Shown here: piece after piece, positions 1-6,456 of the stretch
How positions within the stretch are numbered: the stretch's first letter is position 1
How the letters are laid out: each line of letters begins with the position of its first letter
Source of the DNA: an uncultured Paracoccus sp.
GTDB taxonomy: Bacteria > Pseudomonadota > Alphaproteobacteria > Rhodobacterales > Rhodobacteraceae
Assembly (NCBI RefSeq): GCF_946221145.1
Contig: NZ_CAMIOH010000097.1
Coordinates: 1-11,401, forward strand
DNA length: 11,401 bases
Direction of reading: 5' to 3'
Translations under genes and position numbers: made by a program
Notes under the pieces: model-generated
What the model was told of the DNA's origin: nothing
Seen by the model: only the letters and a program-made list of their open reading frames with translations
The model's database searches: none

Positions 1-636
1 CCCTGCGGGCACCTGCCGCCCACCGGTTTCGTGAACGCGACCCAGACCCATGACCAGGTGGGCAACCGCGCCCTGGGGGAACGGCTGCTGTCGCTGGCCG
101 ATCCGCAAGGCGTCCAGACGGCCTTTGCGCTGCTGCTGGTGGCGCCCTTCGTGCCGATGATCTTCATGGGAGAGGAACGCGGCGCGACCACGCCGTTCCT
201 GTTCTTCGCCGATTTCACCGGTGATCTGGCGCAGGCCGTGCGCGACGGCCGCGCCGCTGAATTCGCGGGCATTGCCAGCCTGGGATCCGGCGTGCCCGAC
301 CCGCTGGATCCCGACACCTTCGCCCGGTCCCGCCTGGATTGGCGCGACAATGCCCAGGCGCGCGACTGGCTGGCCCTGACCGCGCGCGCCCTGGCCTTTC
401 GCCGCGACCATGTGGTGCCGCTGCTGAAAAGCGGCCCTGGCGCACCCGCACAGGTGACGCGGCACGGCCCGGCGTCGCTGGCCGCGGCATGGCCGTTCCA
501 CGCCGGAAAGCTGGATCTGCGGGTCAGTCTGGGCCAGCCCGCGCCCGATCTGCAAGCCACCGGCGGCGCGGCATTTTCGCTGGGCCGCATCGGCACCGAT
601 CCCTTCGCCCTTTCTGTCAGCACAAGGTCACCATGA
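1..636 (+). CDS. treZ: Malto-oligosyltrehalose trehalohydrolase, C-terminal part (5' end outside window)
   Basis: TreZ is a cytoplasmic GH13 enzyme that hydrolyses the alpha-1,4 bond next to the terminal trehalosyl unit made by TreY, releasing free trehalose. The frame is open from the first base, so only the last 211 residues are visible. They begin just before the conserved THDQVGNRALGERL block, whose His-Asp pair (visible residues 17-18) is the transition-state-stabilising pair of GH13 enzymes. The family blocks FMGEERGATTPFLFFADF and FARSRLDW follow, then a short beta-rich C-terminal domain. The catalytic nucleophile and acid lie upstream of the window. The GTG at 31 is an internal valine in the conserved block, not a start. 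The stop (634-636) overlaps the treY ATG as ATGA, so the two genes are probably translationally coupled. I see no frameshift. The identification is firm because the blocks are TreZ-like rather than GlgB-like and treY follows directly. Confidence 0.93.
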   Translation, partial: PCGHLPPTGFVNATQTHDQVGNRALGERLLSLADPQGVQTAFALLLVAPFVPMIFMGEERGATTPFLFFADFTGDLAQAVRDGRAAEFAGIASLGSGVPDPLDPDTFARSRLDWRDNAQARDWLALTARALAFRRDHVVPLLKSGPGAPAQVTRHGPASLAAAWPFHAGKLDLRVSLGQPAPDLQATGGAAFSLGRIGTDPFALSVSTRSP

Positions 637-2882
637 TCCCCCATATCCCCACGGCAACCTATCGGATCCAACTGCGCGACGGCGTTGATTTCGCGCGGGT
701 GACGGGGCTTTTGCCCTATCTGCGCGACCTGGGGATCTCGCATCTGTATCTGTCGCCGATCTTTCAGGCGGGGACCGGATCAACGCATGGCTATGACATC
801 ACCGACCCGACCCGCATCGACCCCGCCCTGGGCGGGCAAGAGGGATTTGACGCCCTGGCCCGCGCGGCCCATGAACAGGGGCTGGGCATCATCCTGGACA
901 TCGTGCCGAACCACACCGCCTTCACGCTGGAAAATCCCTGGCTGCTGGACGTGCTGACGCATGGTCCCGACAGCCGCCATGCCCGGCATTTCGACATCGA
1001 CTGGGACGCGGGGCCGCTGGTGCTGCCGTTCCTGCCCGAACCGTTCGAAAAGATGCTTGCGGACGGCGCCTTTCGCGCAGATGGCGGAGCGTGGCAGTTC
1101 GGCGATGTGTCCCTGCCGCTGCGAAAGGATGGTCCCGTCACTGATGATCTGCGTACACTGCATGACGCCCAGCATTGGCGTCTGGTCCATTCCGACATGG
1201 AGCGCGACGGCATCACCCATCGGCGCTTTTTCAACGTCACCAGCCTGATCGGGATGCGGGTCGAGGATCGCGGCGTCTTTGACGATACCCACGCGCTGAT
1301 CTTCGATCTGGTGCGCGCGGGATCGGTCCAGGGGCTGCGGGTCGATCACATCGACGGGCTTGCCGATCCGGCCACCTATCTGGACCGGCTGCACCAGGCG
1401 CTGCCGGACACACCCGTATGGGTGGAAAAGATCCTGGTCGGAGACGAGGTGCTGCCGCCCGACTGGAACACGGTCGGAACCACGGGATACGAGGCGGCGC
1501 GGATGATCGCCCGGATCCTCACCAACCCGGACGGGATCGCAGAGCTGGACCGCATCTGGCGTGACGCCACCGGAATCGAGACCGAATTCCGCGCGGAACT
1601 GCTCCAGGCCAAGCTGGACGTTCTGGACAACGAACTGGCCGCCGAACGGCGGCAGTTGCGCGACATGGCGACCCTGGCCACGCAGGGGTCGATCCAGGCC
1701 GAGCCGGGACCGGAATCCCTGCGCGAGGCGGTGACGGCGATGCTGGCGGCCATGCCGCGTTATCGCAGCTATGTCACCGACAGCGCCGGTCCAGGCGATC
1801 GCGATCTGCTGGCCCGCGTCGCCGACGATGCGGCCGAAGGGCTGCGCAGCCGTGCGGTCGTGGATCTGCTGGTCGATCTGATGCTGGATCCGCAGACGGA
1901 TGAGGCGCGCGCCTTTGTCAGGCGCTTTCAGCAGGTGTCCGGCGCGCTGCTGGCCAAGGCGCAGGAGGATACGGCGGGCTTTCGCTGGACCCGCTTCCTG
2001 GCCGCGAACGAAGTCGGCGCCGAACCCGATGAACCAGAGGCGACCGCCGATCAGGCCAATGAATTCCTGGCCGCGCGCCGTCCGGGCGACATGACGCTGG
2101 TCTCGACCCATGACACCAAGCGGTCGGGCGATTCCCGGATGCGGCTGGTCGCGATCAGCCATCTGCCGCAGTCCTTCCAGGCGCTGTTCGACGCGGCCGC
2201 CGCGCTGCCTTCGGCCACGGGTGTCGAACCCCGCTGGCAATGGTATATCCTGCAATCGGCCCTGGCGATCTGGGACGGTGATGCGGATCAGGCGGCAGAA
2301 CGGCTGGACGGGCATATTGAAAAGGCCATGCGCGAGGCCAAGCTGACCAGCTTCTGGACCAACCCCGACGAAGTGTCCGAGACCGCCGCCAAATCCTTTG
2401 CCCGCGATCTGCTGGACCAGTGGGCCGCCCGTCCCGATCCTGCGCTGCACGCCCTTCTGGACCGGGGCGAGGCCCTGGCCTTCGCGCAACTGGCGTTCCA
2501 GATGCTGATGCCGGGTTTTCCCGACATCTATCGCGGCGACGAAGGCGGCCTGCTGGCGCTGACCGATCCCGACAACCGCTTGCCCGTGGACTGGGACGCC
2601 CTGGCCCGGCCCGCCACCGACACGGATACCAAACTGCATTGGACGCGGCAGCTGCTGGGCCTGCGCGGCAGCCATGCCGAATTCCTGCGCGATGCCGACG
2701 CACAGGTCAGCATCGACGGCGACGGCCTGCGCCTGATCCGCAGCCGGGGCGACGAACAGATCATTGCGGAATTTTCGCGCGCCGCTGCCTTTGCAGGCGA
2801 CAGCTTTCTGCACCGTGCTTTCGGCGACGGCAGCGGCGTGGTGATCCGCCATCGCCAGACCGGGAACCGGGCTAACTTTTGA
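633..2882 (+). CDS. treY: Malto-oligosyltrehalose synthase (maltooligosyl trehalose synthase)
   Basis: TreY is a GH13 intramolecular transglucosylase that converts the reducing-end alpha-1,4 bond of a malto-oligosaccharide to an alpha,alpha-1,1 bond, giving maltooligosyl trehalose for TreZ. The protein is 749 residues, within the usual TreY range. Near the N-terminus are ATYRIQL and YLSPIFQAGTGSTHGYDITDP, then ILDIVPNHTAF. The catalytic motifs are GLRVDHIDGL (nucleophile Asp238), VWVEKIL (acid/base Glu265) and STHDTKRSGDSR (His493-Asp494). The late signature MPGFPDIYRGDE followed by LTDPDNRLPVDW is typical of TreY. The long insertion between the acid and the His-Asp block is normal for this family. 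I chose the ATG at 633 because it overlaps the treZ stop and the protein begins directly with the conserved TYRIQL strand; the same frame is open much further upstream inside treZ, but that extension is arginine-rich shadow sequence. An 89-base gap precedes the next gene. Confidence 0.95.
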   Translation: MIPHIPTATYRIQLRDGVDFARVTGLLPYLRDLGISHLYLSPIFQAGTGSTHGYDITDPTRIDPALGGQEGFDALARAAHEQGLGIILDIVPNHTAFTLENPWLLDVLTHGPDSRHARHFDIDWDAGPLVLPFLPEPFEKMLADGAFRADGGAWQFGDVSLPLRKDGPVTDDLRTLHDAQHWRLVHSDMERDGITHRRFFNVTSLIGMRVEDRGVFDDTHALIFDLVRAGSVQGLRVDHIDGLADPATYLDRLHQALPDTPVWVEKILVGDEVLPPDWNTVGTTGYEAARMIARILTNPDGIAELDRIWRDATGIETEFRAELLQAKLDVLDNELAAERRQLRDMATLATQGSIQAEPGPESLREAVTAMLAAMPRYRSYVTDSAGPGDRDLLARVADDAAEGLRSRAVVDLLVDLMLDPQTDEARAFVRRFQQVSGALLAKAQEDTAGFRWTRFLAANEVGAEPDEPEATADQANEFLAARRPGDMTLVSTHDTKRSGDSRMRLVAISHLPQSFQALFDAAAALPSATGVEPRWQWYILQSALAIWDGDADQAAERLDGHIEKAMREAKLTSFWTNPDEVSETAAKSFARDLLDQWAARPDPALHALLDRGEALAFAQLAFQMLMPGFPDIYRGDEGGLLALTDPDNRLPVDWDALARPATDTDTKLHWTRQLLGLRGSHAEFLRDADAQVSIDGDGLRLIRSRGDEQIIAEFSRAAAFAGDSFLHRAFGDGSGVVIRHRQTGNRANF

Positions 2883-2890
2883 CATGGGCA

Positions 2891-2915
2891 GGAACAATCG
2901 CGCGGCCCCCCGGTT
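2891..2915 (+). promoter_or_regulatory. Possible EcfG/SigT-type stress promoter upstream of glgC
   Basis: In the treY-glgC gap the sequence GGAAC (2891-2895) is followed 16 bases later by GGTT (2912-2915). The general-stress ECF sigma factors of Alphaproteobacteria (EcfG, SigT, RpoE2) recognise GGAAC, a spacer of about 16-17 bases, then cGTT. The match is complete except for the first base of the -10 element. Transcription would start near 2922, about 50 bases ahead of the glgC start. Trehalose and glycogen genes are common targets of this regulon in other orders. Against it, many Rhodobacteraceae are thought to lack the PhyR-EcfG system, and short motifs arise by chance. This is a pattern match only. 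Confidence 0.27.
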
Positions 2916-2921
2916 TGCAAG

Positions 2922-2946
2922 GCAGGTCGCCCCGCAGGCGCCCTGC
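2922..2946 (+). promoter_or_regulatory. Hairpin in the treY-glgC intergenic RNA
   Basis: GCAGG (2922-2926) pairs with CCTGC (2942-2946). After one T-C mismatch, CGCC (2928-2931) pairs with GGCG (2937-2940) around a five-base loop. This is a nine-pair, GC-only-but-one stem. No T-run follows, so it is not a canonical intrinsic terminator. It ends 13 bases before the glgC ribosome binding site. Possible roles are an mRNA processing or stability element between treY and glgC, or the 5' end of a glgC transcript if the promoter just upstream is real. Confidence 0.4.
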
Positions 2947-2959
2947 ATCCCCAAATTCC

Positions 2960-2964
2960 AAGGA
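2960..2964 (+). promoter_or_regulatory. Ribosome binding site that fixes the glgC start
   Basis: AAGGA sits seven bases before the ATG at 2972. This supports that ATG over the in-frame TTG at 2879, which overlaps the treY stop and would add 31 proline- and arginine-rich residues unlike any GlgC N-terminus. Confidence 0.7.
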
Positions 2965-2971
2965 CCGCGCC

Positions 2972-4090
2972 ATGTCAGCCAAGCAGCCCCAATCCCGTGC
3001 CGACACGACAAGGAACAGCGGGGTTGCGACCGTCCTTCTGGCAGGGGGCAAGGGCAGCCGGCTGCATGACCTTACGGCCACCGAAGCCAAGCCCGCCGTC
3101 CATTTCGCAGGCCGCAACCGGATCATCGACTTTGCGATGGCCAACACCGCGCGGTCGGGGCTGGACCGGCTGATCGTCGCCACGCAGTTCGCGCCCGCCA
3201 CGCTGCACGACCACCTGCCCGCCCGCTGGGGCCAGCACTTCACGGCTGGCGACATGGTGCTGCGCGATGGCCGCGACCGTTACCTGGGAACCGCCGATGC
3301 GGTGCGCCACAACTGGGACAGGATCGCGGATTGGGGATCCGATCTGGTCCTGGTCCTGGCCGCCGACCACATCTATGACATGGATTACGGCCCGCTGATC
3401 GCGGCGCACCGCGCGTCGGGTGCGGCGGTGACGGTGGCGGTGGACGTTGTTCCGGTGGCACAAGCCAGCGGATTTGGCGTGATGCAGACCGATGCCGGGG
3501 GCCGCATCCTGTCGTTTTTGGAAAAACCCGCCCATCCCCCCGCCATCCTGGGCGAACCCGACAAGGCGATGGTGTCCATGGGCGTCTATGTCTTCGAGGC
3601 CGCGTGGCTGCGCGACGCCCTGTTGGGACAGGACAGCCGGATGGATTTCGGCCATGAGGTGATCCCCATGGCCGTGGCCCAGGGACTTGCCGCGGCCTAT
3701 CGCCTGGCGCCGGGACCGTCCGGCGACACCTATTGGCGCGACGTGGGCACGCTGGATGCGCTGCGCCGGGCGCATCTGGATTTCCTGTCCCGTCAGCCTG
3801 CCCGGCTGCCGCGCATTTCCACCCTTTCGGAATGGTATCTGGGCCGCGACAGCGTGGCGATGCCCGGCGCGCTTGTCCCCGCATCCGCCCGGCTGACGCG
3901 CTGCCTGGTTGCGCCCGGCACTCGCGTTCCCGCCGGGCTGGTGGCGGGCGAGGACGCCGAGGAGGACGGCCTGTGGTTCCGGCGCGACCGGGACACGATC
4001 CTGATCACCCAGGCCATGCTGGACCGCCGCGACGCTCTGCGGGTGCAGGTGGCGGTGCCATCGGCCATCCGTCAACAAGATGTCGCCTGA
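2972..4090 (+). CDS. glgC: Glucose-1-phosphate adenylyltransferase (ADP-glucose pyrophosphorylase), short form
   Basis: GlgC makes ADP-glucose and pyrophosphate from ATP and glucose 1-phosphate, the committed step of bacterial glycogen synthesis, in the cytoplasm. The N-terminal nucleotidyltransferase domain has the loop VLLAGGKGSRL (residues 21-31) and AKPAVHF. It also has RYLGTADAV with Tyr104, AADHIYDMDY with Asp132, FLEKPAHPP with Lys184 and YWRDVGT (253-259); these match the nucleotide, metal and glucose-1-phosphate positions of the E. coli enzyme. The end (GEDAEED, then LITQAMLDRR) is also typical. The protein is 372 residues against about 420-430 for usual GlgC. Only about 65 residues separate DVGT from GEDAEED, where I recall about 115 in E. 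coli, so the left-handed beta-helix is much reduced. Thr37 stands where E. coli has the activator lysine Lys39. Family membership is clear; the regulation, and whether this is the cell's main GlgC or a paralogue, are open. Confidence 0.88.
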   Translation: MSAKQPQSRADTTRNSGVATVLLAGGKGSRLHDLTATEAKPAVHFAGRNRIIDFAMANTARSGLDRLIVATQFAPATLHDHLPARWGQHFTAGDMVLRDGRDRYLGTADAVRHNWDRIADWGSDLVLVLAADHIYDMDYGPLIAAHRASGAAVTVAVDVVPVAQASGFGVMQTDAGGRILSFLEKPAHPPAILGEPDKAMVSMGVYVFEAAWLRDALLGQDSRMDFGHEVIPMAVAQGLAAAYRLAPGPSGDTYWRDVGTLDALRRAHLDFLSRQPARLPRISTLSEWYLGRDSVAMPGALVPASARLTRCLVAPGTRVPAGLVAGEDAEEDGLWFRRDRDTILITQAMLDRRDALRVQVAVPSAIRQQDVA

Positions 4091-4101
4091 CCAGAGGGAA
4101 G

Positions 4102-6177
4102 ATGATGCGCGATCTGAAACAACGCCCGGCCTTTGATCTGTCCGTGACCCGCCCCGACATCCTGGGCGCCGAATTCTTGGGCGAGGGCACGAACTTCGCC
4201 CTGTACTCCGATCACGCGACGCGCGTCGAACTGTGCCTGTTCGACGATGCGGGCGAACAGGAGCTGCACCGGGTGGACTTGCCCGACATGGAGGGCGGGA
4301 TCTGGTTCGGCTATCTGCCGGGCATCGGGCCGGGCCAGGTCTATGGCTATCGCGTCCACGGCCCCTATCAACCGGACCAGGGCCATCGCTTCAACCCGAA
4401 CAAGCTGCTGCTGGACCCATATGCCCGCGAATTGCGCGGCCAGATCCGCTGGGACGACGCGTTGCACGGCTATCAGATCGGTCAGGACGATCTGTCCTTC
4501 GACGACCGCGACAGCGCCGCCTTCATGCCCAAGGGCGTGGTGGTCGATGCCGAATTCGACTGGGACAGCGACCGCGCCATCCGCACGCCGTGGCAAGGCA
4601 GCATGGTCTATGAAGCGCATGTGAAGGGGCTGACGCAACTGCACCCCGACGTGCCCGAGGCGGATCGCGGCACCTTTCGCGGCCTGGGCAGCGATGCGGT
4701 GATCGAACACCTGCATCGGATCGGCGTCACCGCCATCGAACTGCTGCCGATCCATGCCTTTGCCAATGACCGCTATCTGGTCGAAAAGGATCTGTCGAAT
4801 TACTGGGGCTATTCGACCCTGTCCTTCTTTGCCCCCCATGCCCCCTATCTGAAATCCGGCCAGATCCGAGAGGTCAAGGAGGCGATCCGCAAGCTGCACA
4901 AGGCCGGGATCGAGGTGATCCTGGACGTGGTGTTCAACCACACCTGCGAAGGCAACGAACTGGGCCAGACCCTGTCCTTCCGCGGCATCGACAACGCCAG
5001 CTATTACCTGCTGTCGCCGGACAATCCCCGCCACGGCTTTGACACCACCGGCACAGGCAACACGCTGAACGTGGCGCATCCGATGGTGCTGCGGATGGTG
5101 ATGGACAGCCTGCGCTACTGGGTCGAGGCGATGCATGTGGATGGCTTCCGCTTCGATCTCGCCTCGACCCTGGGTCGGGAAACCCAGGGCTTTGAACGCG
5201 ACGGGTCGTTCTTCAACGCCATCCGTCAGGATCCGGTCCTGTCGGGCATCAAGCTGATCGCGGAACCCTGGGACATCGGCGAAGGCGGCTATCAGGTCGG
5301 CGGCTATCGTTGGCCGTTCCGCGAATGGAACGACAAGTTCCGCGACGACACCCGCGCCTTTTGGCGCCGCGATCCCGGCCTGTTGCCCGCCATGTCCGAA
5401 CGTCTGGCCGGGTCTCCGGTCCAGTTCAACCACAGCCACCGACCTGCGACCTCCAGCGTCAACTTCGTCGCCGCCCATGACGGGTTTACGCTGTGGGACA
5501 CCGTGTCCTTCAACGACAAGCACAACGACGCGAACGGCGAAGACAACCGCGACGGCCACGACCACAATCTGTCGGACAACCTGGGCGCCGAAGGCCCTAC
5601 CGACGACGACGGCATCATGACCGCCCGCAATCGCCGTGTCCGCGCGATGCTGGCAACCGTGATGCTGAGCCAGGGCGTGCCGATGATCCTGGCGGGCGAC
5701 GATTTCGGCAACTCGCAGGACGGCAACAACAACGCCTATTGCCAGGACAACGAGATCAGCTGGCTGGACTGGGCCAAGGCCAACGAAGCCGTTCTGACGG
5801 CCGTCCAGGCCCTGGCCGCGTTCCGCCGTGAGGTGCCGTTTTCACAGTCGCGGTTCGGCGCGGCCCCGGATGACAGCCACTACCGCCAGCCCGCGATCAC
5901 CTGGCTGCATCCGCGCGGCGGGGCGATTCAGGACGATGACTGGCAGGACGGCGACCTGCGCTGTTTCGCGCTGCACCAGGCGGTCCCGGACGGGCCGGAA
6001 GTGCTGATCCTGCTGAATGCGGGCGATGACGCGGAATTCGCACTGCCCGAGGGCGATTGGCAGCTGCGCATCGACACCTCGACCGATTCCGTTGCACAGG
6101 ATAGCGTGGTCAGCGGCATCGTGCCGGTGCCGTGGCAGACCGTCATGGCATTCGTGCGCGGCGACCAGCAACAATAA
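4102..6177 (+). CDS. glgX: Glycogen debranching enzyme / isoamylase (GlgX/TreX)
   Basis: This GH13 enzyme hydrolyses alpha-1,6 branch points of glycogen, usually after phosphorylase has shortened the outer chains, and frees linear malto-oligosaccharides. In TreYZ operons it serves as the debranching partner. The protein is 691 residues. An N-terminal CBM48-type beta domain (about residues 20-130, beginning GEGTNFALYS) precedes the barrel. Catalytic residues are Asp352 in GFRFDLAS, Glu388 in IAEPWDIG and the His459-Asp460 pair in FVAAHDGFTLWD. The family block GNNNAYCQDNEISWLDW follows a GDDFG motif. Two ATGs are adjacent, at 4102 and 4105. The GAGG at 4094-4097 is four bases from the first and seven from the second, so the second may be the true start, a one-residue difference. 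The gene lies 11 bases after glgC in the same operon. TreX and GlgX cannot be separated from sequence alone. Confidence 0.94.
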   Translation: MMRDLKQRPAFDLSVTRPDILGAEFLGEGTNFALYSDHATRVELCLFDDAGEQELHRVDLPDMEGGIWFGYLPGIGPGQVYGYRVHGPYQPDQGHRFNPNKLLLDPYARELRGQIRWDDALHGYQIGQDDLSFDDRDSAAFMPKGVVVDAEFDWDSDRAIRTPWQGSMVYEAHVKGLTQLHPDVPEADRGTFRGLGSDAVIEHLHRIGVTAIELLPIHAFANDRYLVEKDLSNYWGYSTLSFFAPHAPYLKSGQIREVKEAIRKLHKAGIEVILDVVFNHTCEGNELGQTLSFRGIDNASYYLLSPDNPRHGFDTTGTGNTLNVAHPMVLRMVMDSLRYWVEAMHVDGFRFDLASTLGRETQGFERDGSFFNAIRQDPVLSGIKLIAEPWDIGEGGYQVGGYRWPFREWNDKFRDDTRAFWRRDPGLLPAMSERLAGSPVQFNHSHRPATSSVNFVAAHDGFTLWDTVSFNDKHNDANGEDNRDGHDHNLSDNLGAEGPTDDDGIMTARNRRVRAMLATVMLSQGVPMILAGDDFGNSQDGNNNAYCQDNEISWLDWAKANEAVLTAVQALAAFRREVPFSQSRFGAAPDDSHYRQPAITWLHPRGGAIQDDDWQDGDLRCFALHQAVPDGPEVLILLNAGDDAEFALPEGDWQLRIDTSTDSVAQDSVVSGIVPVPWQTVMAFVRGDQQQ

Positions 6178-6187
6178 GTTTTGACAG

Positions 6188-6193
6188 AGGAGG
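6188..6193 (+). promoter_or_regulatory. Strong ribosome binding site for the DUF2934 gene
   Basis: A perfect AGGAGG lies five bases before the ATG at 6199, the strongest Shine-Dalgarno sequence I noticed in the window. It rules out the in-frame TTG at 6181 and suggests the small protein is well translated from the glgX message. Confidence 0.8.
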
Positions 6194-6198
6194 ATAGC

Positions 6199-6456
6199 AT
6201 GGACCACGACCATCAGGATCGAATCAAGCAGCGCGCTCATGACATTTGGGAACGCGAAGGCCGCCCCGAGGGCCGCGACGCCGACCACTGGTCCCAGGCC
6301 GAGGAAGAGCTGCGCCACGAGATGAGCGCCGAACCGCCCGCGGACGATCAGGCCCAGCCGGAACTGGCCCAATCCCCGGCCCCTGCCAAGCCCAAACGGG
6401 CACCACGCAAGACCACCAAGACCGAAAAAGCCGACGCGACGCCTGACGGCGCCTAA
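6199..6456 (+). CDS. Small DUF2934 family protein
   Basis: This 85-residue protein of unknown function carries the DUF2934 signature at about residues 8-38: RIKQRAHDIWEREGRPEGRD followed by a tryptophan and an acidic helix (AEEEL). DUF2934 proteins are short and common in Alphaproteobacteria; no biochemical role is known to me. The rest (about 46-85) is a low-complexity tail rich in Pro, Ala and Lys (AKPKRAPRKTTKTEK), probably disordered and positively charged. There is no signal peptide, membrane segment or cysteine. It starts 21 bases after glgX behind a perfect AGGAGG, so it is very likely the last gene of the glycogen/trehalose operon. Its stop codon (TAA, 6454-6456) overlaps the stop codon of the convergent ccmG gene. 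The tail might bind nucleic acid or another acidic partner, but that is speculation. Confidence 0.82.
   Translation: MDHDHQDRIKQRAHDIWEREGRPEGRDADHWSQAEEELRHEMSAEPPADDQAQPELAQSPAPAKPKRAPRKTTKTEKADATPDGA
6425..6450 (-). terminator. Weak candidate terminator for the secDF-ccm operon, inside the DUF2934 gene
   Basis: Read on the minus strand just past the ccmG stop (6453), GCCG (6450-6447) can pair with CGGC (6433-6430) around a long loop, followed at once by five T residues (6429-6425). The T-run position is right for an intrinsic terminator, but the stem is only four pairs and an alternative CGCC/GGCG hairpin competes. It lies wholly within coding sequence of the opposite gene. Treat it as a hint only. 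Confidence 0.2.

Noticed and set aside
2879..2884. Perfect TTGACA after treY, and another at 6181-6186 after glgX, as housekeeping -35 boxes
   Set aside because: Neither has a plausible -10 box 16-18 bases downstream. The first overlaps the treY stop codon and the second lies immediately before the ribosome binding site of the next gene. The repeated TTTTGACA is curious but unsupported as a promoter.
2879..2971. TTG at 2879 as the glgC start, overlapping the treY stop
   Set aside because: The extra 31 residues are not GlgC-like, and the ATG at 2972 has a well-spaced AAGGA.
780..3011. Long minus-strand open frame (743 codons) opposite treY
   Set aside because: The frame mirrors treY, whose TreY motifs are unmistakable. 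The antisense product is rich in Gly, Arg, Gln and His with no recognisable domain, as expected from GC-rich codon bias.
4072..5565. Long minus-strand open frame (497 codons) opposite glgX
   Set aside because: Same GC-bias shadow; glgX on the plus strand has all catalytic motifs, and the antisense translation shows no family signature.
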